64,000 nucleotides of DNA from Enterobacter ludwigii (GCA_023023105.1 CP083824.1:248001-312000); one strand, 5' to 3'. Numbered from the stretch's first letter, positions 42,968 through 52,978 are shown. Translations and numbers: made by a program. The notes: a model not told the origin generated them from the sequence alone.

Positions 42968-44233
42968 GTGAAAAATAACGAACTGAACGACCGGCGTTTA
43001 CAGGCGACGCCGCGCGGCATCGGCGTGATGTGTAATTTTTATGCCGATAAAGCTGAAAATGCCACGGTGTGGGACGTGGAGGGTAATGAGTACATCGACT
43101 TCGCTGCGGGGATCGCGGTACTGAATACCGGCCATCGCCATCCCAAAGTCATTGCCGCCATCGAAAAGCAACTCCATGCCTTTACCCACACGGCCTACCA
43201 GATTGTGCCGTACGAAGGCTACGTGGCGCTTGCCGAACGTCTCAACGAACGCGTGCCCGTTGAGGGCCCGGCTAAAACGGCGTTCTTCTCCACGGGGGCT
43301 GAGGCGGTCGAAAACGCCGTAAAAATTGCCCGCGCGTATACCAGGCGTCCTGGCCTTATCACCTTCGGTGGTGCATTCCACGGCCGCACCTTTATGACGA
43401 TGGCTTTAACGGGGAAAGTGGCACCCTACAAACTGGGTTTTGGCCCGTTCCCCGGCTCGGTTTACCACGCGCAATATCCTAATGAATTGCACGGCGTCAG
43501 CACGGCAGAGGCGTTAAAGAGCCTGGAACGCATCTTTAAAGCGGATATCGCACCCGACCAGGTCGCGGCTATTATTCTCGAGCCGGTTCAGGGAGAAGGT
43601 GGTTTCAACATTGCGCCTGCTGATTTTATGCAGGCCCTGCGCGCGCTGTGCGATACCCACGGCATTTTGCTGATTGCCGACGAGGTGCAAAGCGGCTTCG
43701 CCCGTACCGGCAAACTGTTCTCTATGGAACACCACTGTGTGAAGCCTGATCTGATCACCATGGCAAAAAGCCTGGCGGGCGGGATGCCGCTCTCGGCGGT
43801 GTCGGGCCGGGCCGAGGTGATGGACGCACCTGCGCCTGGTGGGTTGGGCGGAACCTACGCCGGTAACCCGCTGGCGATTGCGGCGGCGCATGCCGTGCTG
43901 GACGTGATTGATGAAGAGGATCTCTGCACGCGCTCGGCGCACCTTGGTCATCACCTGGTGGAAGTGCTGAGCAAAGCGAAGGAACATTGCCCGTATATCG
44001 CTGACATTCGTGCGCAAGGCTCGATGGTGGCGGTGGAGTTTAACGACCCGCAATCAGGGCTCCCGTCGCCGGAATTCACCCGTCAGGTACAAGAACGCGC
44101 GTTGCAGGAAGGGCTACTTCTTCTGAGCTGCGGCGTCTACGGCAACGTCATTCGTTTCTTGTATCCGCTGACTATCCCTGAAGTGCAGTTCCGTAAAGCG
44201 CTGGACATCATCTCCGCGTCGCTGACACGTTAA
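42968..44233 (+). CDS. 4-Aminobutyrate aminotransferase (PuuE-like)
   Basis: Class III PLP-dependent aminotransferase of 421 residues, most like E. coli PuuE/GabT, which convert 4-aminobutyrate to succinate semialdehyde. Seen: FSTGAEAVENAVKIAR, AFHGRTFMTMALTGK, EPVQGEGGFN, ADEVQSGFARTG and the PLP lysine in TMAKSLAGGMPLS (near 268). GTG start at 42968, with GGGGGA upstream. K-12 has no gene between rpoH and livJ, so it is an insertion relative to K-12. It is not flanked by polyamine genes, so its role may be GABA or another omega-amino acid. No mobility signs. 44234-44430 holds only the livJ promoter region. Confidence 0.85.
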   Translation: MKNNELNDRRLQATPRGIGVMCNFYADKAENATVWDVEGNEYIDFAAGIAVLNTGHRHPKVIAAIEKQLHAFTHTAYQIVPYEGYVALAERLNERVPVEGPAKTAFFSTGAEAVENAVKIARAYTRRPGLITFGGAFHGRTFMTMALTGKVAPYKLGFGPFPGSVYHAQYPNELHGVSTAEALKSLERIFKADIAPDQVAAIILEPVQGEGGFNIAPADFMQALRALCDTHGILLIADEVQSGFARTGKLFSMEHHCVKPDLITMAKSLAGGMPLSAVSGRAEVMDAPAPGGLGGTYAGNPLAIAAAHAVLDVIDEEDLCTRSAHLGHHLVEVLSKAKEHCPYIADIRAQGSMVAVEFNDPQSGLPSPEFTRQVQERALQEGLLLLSCGVYGNVIRFLYPLTIPEVQFRKALDIISASLTR

Positions 44234-44430
44234 AGCCACACGTCCGGCGGAAATCTCTGCCGGGCTTATCATATATTCATTTCAAATTAGCTATTCCAAA
44301 ATCATAAAAATGGGGTATGTTTTAGCAGAGTATGCTGAAAAAGCGCGAGTGGCATACCTATAACTGAAATAAAGCGCTACACAACAACATCACAATAATC
44401 GTAATAACCATAATAATGGGGAATCTCAGG

Positions 44431-45531
44431 ATGAACATGAAGGGTAAAGCGTTACTGGCAGGATGTATCGCGTTGGCATTTAGCACGATGGCACAGGCAG
44501 ATATTAAAGTGGCTGTCGTAGGAGCGATGTCCGGTCCGGTAGCACAGTATGGTGACCAGGAATTTACTGGCGCAGAACAGGCGGTTGCAGACATTAATGC
44601 CAAGGGCGGTATTAAGGGCGAAAAACTGCAGATCGTAAAATATGATGATGCCTGTGACCCGAAACAAGCGGTCGCGGTCGCGAACAAAGTGGTGAACGAC
44701 GGGATCAAATACGTTATCGGTCACCTGTGCTCTTCCTCTACTCAGCCAGCGTCTGACATCTACGAAGACGAAGGCATTCTGATGATCACCCCGGCTGCAA
44801 CCGCACCGGAACTGACCTCGCGCGGCTACAAGCTGACCCTGCGCACCACCGGCCTGGACTCTGACCAGGGCCCAACTGCGGCGAAATACATCGTTGAAAA
44901 AGTGAAGCCGAAGCGCATCGCTATCGTTCATGACAAGCAGCAGTACGGTGAAGGTCTGGCGCGTTCCGTCCAGGACAACCTGAAGAAAGCGAATGCTGAC
45001 GTGGTGTTCTTCGACGGTATTACTGCCGGTGAGAAAGACTTCTCCACCCTGGTGGCGCGTCTGAAGAAAGAGAATATTGATTTTGTGTACTACGGTGGTT
45101 ACCACCCGGAAATGGGCCAGATCCTGCGTCAGGCGCGTGCCGCAGGCCTGAAAACCCAGTTCATGGGCCCGGAAGGGGTGGCGAACGTTTCCCTGTCTAA
45201 CATTGCGGGTGAATCCGCTGAAGGCCTGCTGGTGACCAAACCGAAGAACTACGACCAGGTTCCGGCGAACAAACCAATCGTAGATGCCATCAAGGCGAAG
45301 AAACAGGATCCAAGCGGTGCGTTCGTCTGGACCACCTACGCTGCGCTGCAGTCGCTGCAGGCGGGCCTGAACCAATCAGCCGATCCGGCAGAGATTGCCA
45401 CCTGGCTGAAAGCGAATACTGTTGAGACCGTGATGGGGCCACTCTCCTGGGATGAGAAGGGCGACCTGAAGGGCTTCGAGTTCGGCGTGTTTGACTGGCA
45501 CGCGAATGGCACGGCGACAGACGCCAAATAA
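44431..45531 (+). CDS. livJ: Leu/Ile/Val-binding protein LivJ
   Basis: Periplasmic receptor feeding branched-chain amino acids to LivHMGF. 366 residues, signal peptide of about 22 (ending AQA-DIK). The mature protein begins [12 protein letters not shown] and has the conserved disulfide pair ([16 protein letters not shown]). It is a close paralogue of LivK at 46563. I chose the start MNMKGKALL. An ERIC element begins at the very next base after the stop codon. Separated from livK by panM on the opposite strand, as in E. coli. Confidence 0.96.
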   Translation: MNMKGKALLAGCIALAFSTMAQADIKVAVVGAMSGPVAQYGDQEFTGAEQAVADINAKGGIKGEKLQIVKYDDACDPKQAVAVANKVVNDGIKYVIGHLCSSSTQPASDIYEDEGILMITPAATAPELTSRGYKLTLRTTGLDSDQGPTAAKYIVEKVKPKRIAIVHDKQQYGEGLARSVQDNLKKANADVVFFDGITAGEKDFSTLVARLKKENIDFVYYGGYHPEMGQILRQARAAGLKTQFMGPEGVANVSLSNIAGESAEGLLVTKPKNYDQVPANKPIVDAIKAKKQDPSGAFVWTTYAALQSLQAGLNQSADPAEIATWLKANTVETVMGPLSWDEKGDLKGFEFGVFDWHANGTATDAK

Positions 45532-45657
45532 TTTTCCCGTCGCCTTTCGCGCCGCAGGTGCGTTGGCTGCGTTATTCAACCCCGGTCACTTACTTATGTA
45601 AGCTCCCGGGGATTTCATAACTTGCCGCCTTCCTGCAACACGAAATTCTTGGGAAAA
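45532..45657 (+). repeat. ERIC element (126 bp) after livJ
   Basis: The core CACTTACTTATGTAAGCTCC and GGGGATTTC, plus TTGCCGCCTTCCTGCAAC, match the ERIC/IRU consensus. The ends TTTTCCC and GGGAAAA are inverted repeats exactly 126 bp apart, the standard ERIC length. It begins directly after the livJ stop codon, so it forms the livJ 3' untranslated region. Confidence 0.92.
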
Positions 45658-45662
45658 GCCGC

Positions 45663-45689
45663 AAAAAGGCAACGTAAGTTGCCTTTTTT
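45663..45689. terminator. Bidirectional terminator between livJ and panM
   Basis: AAAAAGGCAAC-GTAA-GTTGCCTTTTTT: a perfect stem with A run and T run on both sides, so it can stop livJ and panM transcripts alike. Confidence 0.93.
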
Positions 45690-45699
45690 AATGTTTTCT

Positions 45700-45745
45700 C
45701 CCTCTCCCCGTGGGAGAGGGTCGGGGTGAGGGCATCAGGCCGCAC
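45700..45745 (+). repeat. CCCTCTCC-family palindromic repeat (full copy)
   Basis: Stem CCCTCTCCC/GGGAGAGGG with a CGT loop, then TCGGGGTGAGGGCATCAGG and CCGCAC. This 46-bp copy is the most complete of the family and ends 3 bp before the panM stop codon. Confidence 0.85.
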
Positions 45746-45748
45746 AGG

Positions 45749-46138
45749 TCATCCCTGGCGCTTCTCCCACCCATTCTCCTGCGCCGTAAACCCTAACGCC
45801 TGCATAAATGCCGCCATCACGCCACGGTCTTCCACGCCCACGTCGGCCATCCACCAGGAGGTCACGCTCGGGTTTTCGCGGATCACTTCTTCAATCAAAT
45901 ACTGCCCTACACCACGACGACGGGTGACGTCACGCACGCGCAGTGAATCCAGCGCCCCTTCGGTGCCGCTCAGAGTCACGCGAACCGCAGCCAGCAAACG
46001 TTCATTAAATCGCGCAGCATAAATGCGGTGAGTCTCGTCAACGCGCAGTGACGAAGGGGAATATTCCGGCCAGATCTTGCCCAGGTCGATATGATCCTGG
46101 TCGCTAAAGGTCACCAGACGAACGATTGTCAGTTTCAT
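45749..46138 (-). CDS. panM: PanD maturation/regulatory factor PanM (PanZ)
   Basis: GNAT-fold protein that triggers the self-cleavage of pro-PanD, and in E. coli inhibits PanD when acetyl-CoA is high. 129 residues. The acetyl-CoA loop VTRRRGVGQYLIEEV (near residue 70) and the strand AAVRVTLSGTEGALDSLRVR are present. I chose ATG 46138 (MKLTIVRL); a TTG 15 bases upstream is also in frame. It lies between livJ and livK on the opposite strand, as in E. coli. panS at 15659 is another coenzyme-A-pathway gene in the window, though far away. Confidence 0.93.
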   Translation of the reverse strand: MKLTIVRLVTFSDQDHIDLGKIWPEYSPSSLRVDETHRIYAARFNERLLAAVRVTLSGTEGALDSLRVRDVTRRRGVGQYLIEEVIRENPSVTSWWMADVGVEDRGVMAAFMQALGFTAQENGWEKRQG

Positions 46139-46562
46139 TAGCTTGTTGTCCAAATCAAATTGAGTAGGGGCAGTGTACTCAATTTATTCACTCAGCGGCT
46201 TCCTCTTTTTATTCTCATTAACCAGGTGATTAGTTTTTTGGCAGCGCGATGGGCAGTTTGAAAACACATGGATCGAAAAATAAGCAGAATTTTAACCTGA
46301 ATGGTAGTGATTTATTCGGCGCTTTGTACCGTTATTTTATGCTGCAAACTGCACTTTTATTTGTTTATCTCTGCCTGATTTCAGAATATTATCTTTGCTT
46401 AATAGCCTGAAAAATAGAGATTTTAGTCTGGTTTTTGACAAAAACCTGCGCTAAACCATTAAAGGCACTGGTAAAAATAGCGTTGTGCATTAAAAGTACA
46501 GAATGCTTTTTAACCAGAATAAAACAAAATATAAACACGACATCACGAATGGGGATTCAGAG
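46139..46562 (+). promoter_or_regulatory. livK upstream region
   Basis: 424 bp without a gene and very AT-rich. A perfect -35 TTGACA is at 46435-46440, with ATTAAA at 17-bp distance as a poor -10, giving a leader of about 100 bases before livK. The AT richness suits Lrp control, known for E. coli livJ and livKHMGF; no single Lrp site can be assigned. The open frame from 46503 is not taken as coding. Confidence 0.5.
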
Positions 46563-47672
46563 ATGAGAAGGAACGCGAAAACGTTACTCGCGGGGATGGT
46601 TGCATTGTCGATTTCGCATGCGGCCATGGCGGAAGAGATTAAAGTTGCTGTAGTCGGTGCGATGTCCGGTCCTGTTGCCCAGTGGGGGGATATGGAGTTC
46701 AACGGTGCGCGCCAGGCCATCAAAGACATCAACGCCAAAGGTGGTATCAAAGGCGACAAACTGGTCGGTGTGGAATACGACGATGCCTGCGATCCCAAAC
46801 AGGCCGTTGCGGTCGCCAACAAAATCGTCAACGACGGTATTCAGTATGTGATCGGCCACCTGTGCTCATCCTCCACCCAGCCTGCGTCTGATATCTACGA
46901 AGACGAAGGCATTCTGATGATCACCCCAGGTGCGACCAACCCGGAGCTGACCCAACGCGGCTATCAGCACATTATGCGTACCGCGGGTCTGGACTCCTCT
47001 CAGGGCCCAACCGCCGCCAAATACATCCTCGGCACCGTTAAGCCACAGCGCATTGCCATTATTCATGACAAACAGCAGTACGGTGAAGGCCTGGCGCGTT
47101 CCGTTCAGGACGGCCTGAAAAAAGGCGGCGCGAATGTCGTCTTCTTCGATGGAATTACCGCCGGTGAGAAAGATTTCTCCGCGCTGATCGCCCGTCTGCA
47201 AAAAGAGAATATTGATTTCGTTTATTACGGCGGCTACTACCCGGAAATGGGCCAGATGCTCCGCCAGGCGCGTTCGGTAGGGCTGAAAACCCAGTTTATG
47301 GGGCCGGAAGGCGTGGGTAACGCCTCCCTGTCAAACATCGCGGGTGATGCCGCCGAAGGCATGCTGGTTACGATGCCAAAACGCTATGACCAGGATCCGG
47401 CCAACAAGGCTATCGTTGATGCGCTCAAGGCGCAGAAGAAGGATCCGAGTGGTCCATACGTCTGGATCACCTACGCGGCTGTGCAGTCTCTGGCAACCGC
47501 ACTGGATCGCTCCGGCAGCAAAGAACCGCTGGATCTGGTGAAAGATTTAAAAGCACACGGGGCGAACACCGTGATTGGGCCGCTGAACTGGGATGAGAAA
47601 GGCGATCTGAAGGGATTTGAGTTTGGTGTCTTTAAGTGGCACGCCGACGGTTCATCCTCGGCCGCCAAATAA
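46563..47672 (+). CDS. livK: Leucine-specific binding protein LivK
   Basis: Periplasmic leucine receptor for LivHMGF. 369 residues as in E. coli, signal peptide of 23 residues (ending AMA-EEIK). Mature segments [33 protein letters not shown] and GHLCSSST are close to LivJ. The start MRRNAKTLL has GGGGATTCAGAG upstream. First gene of livKHMGF; a CCGCCCG/CGGGCGG hairpin in the 46-bp gap to livH may keep LivK in excess over the membrane proteins. Confidence 0.96.
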   Translation: MRRNAKTLLAGMVALSISHAAMAEEIKVAVVGAMSGPVAQWGDMEFNGARQAIKDINAKGGIKGDKLVGVEYDDACDPKQAVAVANKIVNDGIQYVIGHLCSSSTQPASDIYEDEGILMITPGATNPELTQRGYQHIMRTAGLDSSQGPTAAKYILGTVKPQRIAIIHDKQQYGEGLARSVQDGLKKGGANVVFFDGITAGEKDFSALIARLQKENIDFVYYGGYYPEMGQMLRQARSVGLKTQFMGPEGVGNASLSNIAGDAAEGMLVTMPKRYDQDPANKAIVDALKAQKKDPSGPYVWITYAAVQSLATALDRSGSKEPLDLVKDLKAHGANTVIGPLNWDEKGDLKGFEFGVFKWHADGSSSAAK

Positions 47673-47718
47673 TTATCCCACCGCCCGGACTGACGGGCGG
47701 GTATAAAAAGGTTTGCAT

Positions 47719-48645
47719 ATGTCCGAGCAGTTTCTCTATTTCCTGCAGCAGATGTTTAACGGCGTCACGCTGGGAAGCACCTACGCGCTGATCGCCATCG
47801 GCTATACGATGGTTTACGGTATTATCGGCATGATTAACTTCGCCCACGGCGAGGTGTACATGATCGGTAGTTATGTCTCCTTTATGATCATCGCCGCGCT
47901 GATGATGATGGGTATCGACAGCAGCTGGCTGCTGGTCGCTGCCGGGTTTGTCGGCGCGATCGTGATTGCCAGTGCCTACGGCTGGAGCATCGAACGCGTG
48001 GCCTACCGGCCAGTGCGCAGCTCCAAGCGCCTGATTGCCCTGATCTCCGCCATCGGTATGTCAATATTCCTGCAAAACTACGTCAGCCTGACCGAAGGCT
48101 CGCGCGACGTGGCGCTGCCAAGCTTGTTTAATGGCCAGTGGGTTGTCGGGGCGAGTGATAACTTCTCTGCGTCTATTACCACCATGCAGTTGGTTATCTG
48201 GATCGTGACCTTCATTGCGATGCTGGCGCTGACCTTGTTCATTCGTTATTCCCGCATGGGGCGCGCCTGTCGTGCCTGCGCGGAAGACCTGAAGATGGCG
48301 AGCCTGCTTGGCATTAACACGGACCGTGTGATTGCACTTACCTTCGTGATTGGTGCGGCAATGGCTGCCGTCGCAGGTGTGCTGCTCGGTCAGTTCTACG
48401 GTGTGATTAACCCGTACATCGGCTTTATGGCCGGGATGAAAGCCTTCACCGCAGCGGTGCTGGGTGGTATCGGCAGCATTCCGGGCGCGATGATTGGCGG
48501 TCTTATCCTCGGCGTGGCCGAAGCGCTCTCCTCGGCGTATCTGAGTACGGAATATAAAGATGTGGTGTCGTTTGCCCTGCTGATTCTGGTTCTGCTGGTA
48601 ATGCCTACCGGTATTCTGGGTCGTCCGGAGGTAGAGAAAGTATGA
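47719..48645 (+). CDS. livH: Branched-chain amino acid permease LivH
   Basis: Inner-membrane subunit of the LIV-I importer, 308 residues with about eight helices, of the LivH/LivM permease type. Seen: [24 protein letters not shown] near the N-terminus, and the ATPase-contact loop [16 protein letters not shown] near 190. Start MSEQFLYFL at 47719. It overlaps livM by 4 bp. Confidence 0.96.
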   Translation: MSEQFLYFLQQMFNGVTLGSTYALIAIGYTMVYGIIGMINFAHGEVYMIGSYVSFMIIAALMMMGIDSSWLLVAAGFVGAIVIASAYGWSIERVAYRPVRSSKRLIALISAIGMSIFLQNYVSLTEGSRDVALPSLFNGQWVVGASDNFSASITTMQLVIWIVTFIAMLALTLFIRYSRMGRACRACAEDLKMASLLGINTDRVIALTFVIGAAMAAVAGVLLGQFYGVINPYIGFMAGMKAFTAAVLGGIGSIPGAMIGGLILGVAEALSSAYLSTEYKDVVSFALLILVLLVMPTGILGRPEVEKV

Positions 48646-49919
48646 AACCGATGCATTTTGCAATGGCGCTGCTCTCTGCCGCCATGTTCTTCGTGCTGGC
48701 GGGCGTCTTTATGGGCGTTCAGTTAGAGCTGAACGGTACTAAGCTGGTGGTGGACACCGCAGCAGACATCCGCTGGCAGTGGGTGTTTATCGGCACTGCC
48801 GTGGTGTTCCTGTTCCAGCTGCTGCGTCCGCTGTTCCAGAAGACGCTGAAAGGCGTTTCTGGCCCGAAATTCGTGCTGCCTGCGATTGATGGTTCAACTG
48901 TTAAACAGAAGCTGTTCCTCGTCGCCCTGCTGGTGGCGGCGGTGGCGTGGCCGTTCGTGGTGTCGCGCGGGACGGTAGATATTGCCACTCTGACCATGAT
49001 CTACGTGATCCTCGGTCTCGGTCTGAACGTGGTAGTGGGTTTGTCTGGCCTGCTGGTGCTGGGCTACGGCGGCTTCTACGCCATCGGCGCCTACACTTTT
49101 GCGCTGTTGAACCACTATTACGGCCTCGGCTTCTGGACATGTCTGCCGCTGGCGGGGTTGGTTTCTGCGGCTGCGGGCTTCCTGCTGGGCTTCCCGGTGC
49201 TGCGCCTGCGCGGTGACTACCTGGCGATTGTGACCTTAGGCTTTGGTGAAATCGTCCGTATCTTGCTGCTCAACAACACTGAAGTGACCGGTGGCCCGAA
49301 CGGTATCAGCCAGATCCCGAAACCGACCTTCTTTGGTCTGGAATTCAGCCGTACCGCCCGTGAAGGCGGCTGGGATACCTTCAGCAACTTCTTTGGCGTG
49401 AAATACGACCCGTCTGACCGTGTCATCTGGCTCTACCTGGTGGCGCTGCTGTTGGTGGTGATTACCCTGTTTGTGATCAACCGTCTGCTGCGCATGCCGC
49501 TGGGCCGCGCGTGGGAAGCACTGCGTGAAGATGAGATCGCCTGCCGCTCCCTGGGCCTGAACCCTACCCGCATCAAGCTGACAGCGTTCACCATCAGTGC
49601 CGCGTTTGCCGGTTTTGCCGGAACGCTGTTTGCCGCACGCCAGGGCTTTGTCAGCCCGGAATCCTTCACTTTTGCCGAATCTGCCTTTGTGCTGGCGATT
49701 GTGGTGCTCGGCGGGATGGGTTCGCAGTTCGCCGTTATCCTGGCGGCCATCCTGCTGGTGGTCTCGCGTGAGCTGATGCGCGACTTTAACGAATACAGCA
49801 TGCTGATGCTGGGTGGTTTAATGGTGCTGATGATGATCTGGCGTCCGCAGGGCTTGCTGCCGATGACCCGTCCACAGCTGAAGCTGAAGAACGGGCAAGC
49901 GAAAGGAGAGCAGGCATGA
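48642..49919 (+). CDS. livM: Branched-chain amino acid permease LivM
   Basis: Second permease subunit of the LIV-I importer. 425 residues with an extra N-terminal pair of helices (about 1-85) before the core permease, [25 protein letters not shown], and the coupling loop [18 protein letters not shown] near 290. It overlaps livH and livG by 4 bp each, giving tight stoichiometric coupling. Confidence 0.96.
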   Translation: MKPMHFAMALLSAAMFFVLAGVFMGVQLELNGTKLVVDTAADIRWQWVFIGTAVVFLFQLLRPLFQKTLKGVSGPKFVLPAIDGSTVKQKLFLVALLVAAVAWPFVVSRGTVDIATLTMIYVILGLGLNVVVGLSGLLVLGYGGFYAIGAYTFALLNHYYGLGFWTCLPLAGLVSAAAGFLLGFPVLRLRGDYLAIVTLGFGEIVRILLLNNTEVTGGPNGISQIPKPTFFGLEFSRTAREGGWDTFSNFFGVKYDPSDRVIWLYLVALLLVVITLFVINRLLRMPLGRAWEALREDEIACRSLGLNPTRIKLTAFTISAAFAGFAGTLFAARQGFVSPESFTFAESAFVLAIVVLGGMGSQFAVILAAILLVVSRELMRDFNEYSMLMLGGLMVLMMIWRPQGLLPMTRPQLKLKNGQAKGEQA

Positions 49920-50683
49920 GTCAGCCATTATTATCCGTTAACGGTCTGATGATGCGTTTTGGCGGCCTGCTGGCGGTCAACAACGTGAATCTGGATCTGC
50001 ACAAGAAAGAGATTGTCTCCCTGATTGGCCCGAACGGCGCGGGGAAAACCACGGTCTTCAACTGTTTGACCGGTTTCTACAAGCCGACGGGCGGCACCAT
50101 TATGCTGCGCGACCAGCACCTTGAAGGCCTGCCCGGGCAACAGATCGCCCGTATGGGCGTGGTGCGTACTTTCCAGCACGTGCGTCTGTTCCGCGAGATG
50201 ACGGTCATTGAGAACCTGCTGGTGGCGCAACATCAGCAGCTGAAAACCGGGCTTTTCTCCGGCCTGCTGAAAACCCCGGCCTTCCGTCGCGCGCAGGATG
50301 AAGCGCTGGATCGCGCTGCCACCTGGCTCGACCGCATCGGTCTGTTGCAGCACGCTAACCGTCAGGCTAGCAACCTGGCTTACGGCGACCAACGCCGTCT
50401 GGAGATTGTGCGTTGCATGGTGACGCAGCCGGAAATCCTGATGCTCGACGAACCTGCTGCTGGCCTCAACCCGAAAGAGACCAAAGAGCTGGACGAGCTG
50501 ATTGCCGAGCTGCGCGATCATCACGACACCACCATCCTGCTGATTGAGCACGATATGAAGCTGGTGATGGGCATTTCTGACCGTATCTACGTGGTAAACC
50601 AGGGCACGCCGCTGGCAAACGGCACGCCGGAAGAGATCCGCAACAATCCGGACGTGATCCGCGCCTATTTAGGCGAAGCATAA
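49916..50683 (+). CDS. livG: Branched-chain amino acid ABC transporter ATPase LivG
   Basis: One of two ATPases of the LIV-I importer; 255 residues. Walker [10 protein letters not shown], the family insert with [18 protein letters not shown], signature [11 protein letters not shown], Walker [14 protein letters not shown] and the H-loop IEHDM are intact. It overlaps livM by 4 bp; livF follows at once. Confidence 0.96.
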   Translation: MSQPLLSVNGLMMRFGGLLAVNNVNLDLHKKEIVSLIGPNGAGKTTVFNCLTGFYKPTGGTIMLRDQHLEGLPGQQIARMGVVRTFQHVRLFREMTVIENLLVAQHQQLKTGLFSGLLKTPAFRRAQDEALDRAATWLDRIGLLQHANRQASNLAYGDQRRLEIVRCMVTQPEILMLDEPAAGLNPKETKELDELIAELRDHHDTTILLIEHDMKLVMGISDRIYVVNQGTPLANGTPEEIRNNPDVIRAYLGEA

Positions 50684-50700
50684 TGGGGGCGAGCCATAAG

Positions 50701-51414
50701 ATGGAAAAAGCGATGTTAACGTTCGACAAGGTCAATGCGCACTACGGCAAGATTCAGGCGCTGCACGATGTCAGCCTTCATATCAATCAGGGTGAAATCG
50801 TCACCCTGATTGGGGCCAACGGCGCGGGCAAAACCACACTGCTCGGCACCCTGTGCGGTGACCCGCGCGCGACCAGCGGGCGAATTGTGTTTGATGGCAA
50901 AGACATTACCGACTGGCAGACCGCCAAAATCATGCGTGAAGCGGTGGCGATTGTGCCGGAAGGGCGCCGCGTGTTTTCCCGCATGACGGTGGAAGAGAAC
51001 CTGGCGATGGGCGGCTTCTTTGCCCACCGCGATGAATACCAGACCCGCATCAAGTGGGTGTATGAACTCTTCCCGCGCCTGTGGGAACGCCGTATTCAGC
51101 GTGCGGGCACTATGTCCGGTGGTGAACAGCAGATGCTGGCGATTGGCCGTGCGTTGATGAGCCAGCCGCGATTGTTGCTGCTCGATGAACCGTCGCTGGG
51201 GCTTGCGCCAATCATCATCCAGCAGATTTTCGACACCATCGAACAGTTGCGTAAAGAGGGGATGACCATCTTCCTCGTCGAGCAGAATGCTAACCAGGCG
51301 CTGAAGCTTGCAGACCGTGGCTACGTGCTGGAGAACGGCCGCGTGGTGCTTTCTGATACCGGAGACGCGCTGCTCGCGAACGAGGCGGTGCGGAGCGCTT
51401 ATTTAGGCGGCTGA
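50701..51414 (+). CDS. livF: Branched-chain amino acid ABC transporter ATPase LivF
   Basis: Second ATPase of the LIV-I importer; 237 residues as in E. coli. Walker A GANGAGKTT, signature MSGGEQQML, Walker B LLLLDEPSLGLAP and H-loop VEQNA. I prefer the ATG at 50701 (MEKAMLTF) as in E. coli; an ATG at 50683, overlapping the livG stop, would add six residues. Last gene of livKHMGF, followed by a REP pair that doubles as a terminator. Confidence 0.95.
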   Translation: MEKAMLTFDKVNAHYGKIQALHDVSLHINQGEIVTLIGANGAGKTTLLGTLCGDPRATSGRIVFDGKDITDWQTAKIMREAVAIVPEGRRVFSRMTVEENLAMGGFFAHRDEYQTRIKWVYELFPRLWERRIQRAGTMSGGEQQMLAIGRALMSQPRLLLLDEPSLGLAPIIIQQIFDTIEQLRKEGMTIFLVEQNANQALKLADRGYVLENGRVVLSDTGDALLANEAVRSAYLGG

Positions 51415-51426
51415 GCCGTCTTCATC

Positions 51427-51504
51427 GCCCGGTGGCGCTTACGCTTACCGGGCCTACAGGATCGAGTAGGCCGGGTAAGGCGTAGCCGCCACCCGGCTTT
51501 TTTT
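51427..51504 (+). repeat. REP pair (BIME) and terminator after livF
   Basis: Unit 1 (51427-51457, GCCCGGTGGCGC to TTACCGGGCCTAC) and unit 2 (51466-51497, GTAGGCCGGG to CGCCACCCGGC) face each other across an 8-base spacer. Seven T follow unit 2, making its stem GCCGGGT/ACCCGGC a proper terminator for livKHMGF. Confidence 0.88.
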
Positions 51505-51548
51505 CACCCCAACCCCCTTCACACAACCATCATCCCCCTGACGCCTGG

Positions 51549-51588
51549 CTGTCACTTATCTGTAAACAAACAGTTATTTTTCTGTCAT
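51549..51588 (+). promoter_or_regulatory. Two tandem Pho boxes upstream of ugpB
   Basis: Four PhoB heptamers, CTGTCAC (51549), CTGTAAA (51560), CAGTTAT (51571) and CTGTCAT (51582), recur at exactly 11-bp spacing with AT-rich 4-base linkers. This is the layout of two adjoining Pho boxes and fits activation of ugp by PhoB under phosphate starvation. Confidence 0.88.
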
Positions 51589-51661
51589 TCGAGCATGTCA
51601 TGTTACCTCGCGAGCATAAAACGCGTGATATCGCGCATCCGGCACAATAAGAGAGATGACA

Positions 51662-52978
51662 ATGACATCGTTACGACACACAGCTTTGGGTCTGGCAATT
51701 GGTCTGGCTTTTGCGACGAACGCAATGGCTGTCACCACCATTCCGTTCTGGCATTCCATGGAAGGGGAGTTGGGTAAAGAAGTTGACTCCCTGGCGCAGC
51801 GTTTCAACGACACCCATCCGGATTACAAAATTGTGCCGGTGTATAAAGGTAACTACGAGCAGAGCCTGAGCGCAGGTATTGCTGCTTTCCGTACCGGCAA
51901 CGCGCCTGCGCTGTTACAGGTTTATGAAGTGGGTACCGCCACCATGATGGCCTCTAAAGCCATCAAACCGGTGTACGAAGTCTTTAAAGACGCGGGTATC
52001 AACTTCGACGAATCCCAGTTCGTACCGACCGTTTCCGGTTACTACACCGATTCCAAAACTGGCCACCTGCTGTCCCAGCCGTTTAACAGCTCCACCCCTG
52101 TGCTGTACTACAACAAAGACGCCTTCAAAAAAGCCGGTTTAGATCCAGAGCAGCCGCCAAAAACCTGGCAGGATCTGGCCGAGTACACCGCGAAGCTGAA
52201 AGCGGCAGGGATGAAGTGCGGTTATGCGAGCGGCTGGCAGGGCTGGATCCAGATTGAAAACTTCAGCGCCTGGCATGGCCTGCCGGTGGCGACCAAAAAC
52301 AACGGTTTCGACGGCACTGACGCGGTCCTGGAGTTCAATAAGCCAGAGCAGGTGAAACACATTGCGCTCCTGGAAGAACTCAACAAGAAGGGCGATTTCA
52401 GCTACTACGGCCGTAAAGACGAATCCACCGAGAAGTTCTACAACGGCGATTGCGCTATTACTACCGCTTCTTCCGGCTCGCTGGCAGACATCCGTCATTA
52501 CGCCAAATTCAACTACGGCGTGGGCATGATGCCTTACGACGCTGACGTGAAAGGCGCGCCGCAGAACGCCATCATCGGCGGGGCAAGCCTGTGGGTGATG
52601 CAGGGCAAAGACAAGGGCACCTACAAAGGCGTGGCTGAGTTCCTGGATTTCCTGGCAAAACCAGAAAATGCCGCCGAATGGCACCAGAAAACCGGTTACC
52701 TGCCAATCACCAAAGCCGCCTATGACCTGACCCGCGAGCAGGGTTTCTACAGCAAGAACCCGGGCGCGGACATCGCGACGCGCCAGATGCTGAACAAGCC
52801 GCCGTTGCCGTACACCAAAGGTCTGCGTCTGGGCAATATGCCGCAGATCCGCACCATCGTCGATGAAGAACTGGAAAGCGTGTGGACCGGGAAGAAAACG
52901 CCACAGCAGGCGCTGGACTCTGCGGTAGAGCGCGGAAATCAGCTGCTGCGCCGCTTTGAGCAGTCGACCAAATCGTAA
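51662..52978 (+). CDS. ugpB: sn-Glycerol-3-phosphate-binding protein UgpB
   Basis: Periplasmic receptor of the UgpBAEC importer for glycerol-3-phosphate and glycerophosphodiesters. 438 residues, signal peptide of about 23 (ending AMA-VTT). The mature start [17 protein letters not shown] and the ligand segments [13 protein letters not shown] and [12 protein letters not shown] match E. coli. I chose ATG 51662, since GAGAG then lies 6 bases away; the ATG at 51656 touches GAGAG. First gene of ugpBAECQ, PhoB-controlled. A 157-bp repeat-filled gap separates it from ugpA. Confidence 0.96.
   Translation: MTSLRHTALGLAIGLAFATNAMAVTTIPFWHSMEGELGKEVDSLAQRFNDTHPDYKIVPVYKGNYEQSLSAGIAAFRTGNAPALLQVYEVGTATMMASKAIKPVYEVFKDAGINFDESQFVPTVSGYYTDSKTGHLLSQPFNSSTPVLYYNKDAFKKAGLDPEQPPKTWQDLAEYTAKLKAAGMKCGYASGWQGWIQIENFSAWHGLPVATKNNGFDGTDAVLEFNKPEQVKHIALLEELNKKGDFSYYGRKDESTEKFYNGDCAITTASSGSLADIRHYAKFNYGVGMMPYDADVKGAPQNAIIGGASLWVMQGKDKGTYKGVAEFLDFLAKPENAAEWHQKTGYLPITKAAYDLTREQGFYSKNPGADIATRQMLNKPPLPYTKGLRLGNMPQIRTIVDEELESVWTGKKTPQQALDSAVERGNQLLRRFEQSTKS

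Noticed and set aside
42968..44233. argD (acetylornithine aminotransferase) as the identity of the rpoH-livJ gene
   Set aside because: The segments MCNFYADKAENATVWDVEGNE, GAFHGRTFMTMALTGK and the 421-residue length fit PuuE/GabT better than ArgD (about 406 residues).
46503..46562. A 20-residue upstream extension of LivK
   Set aside because: The added residues are charged and would spoil the signal peptide; the ATG at 46563 matches LivK and has a ribosome site.
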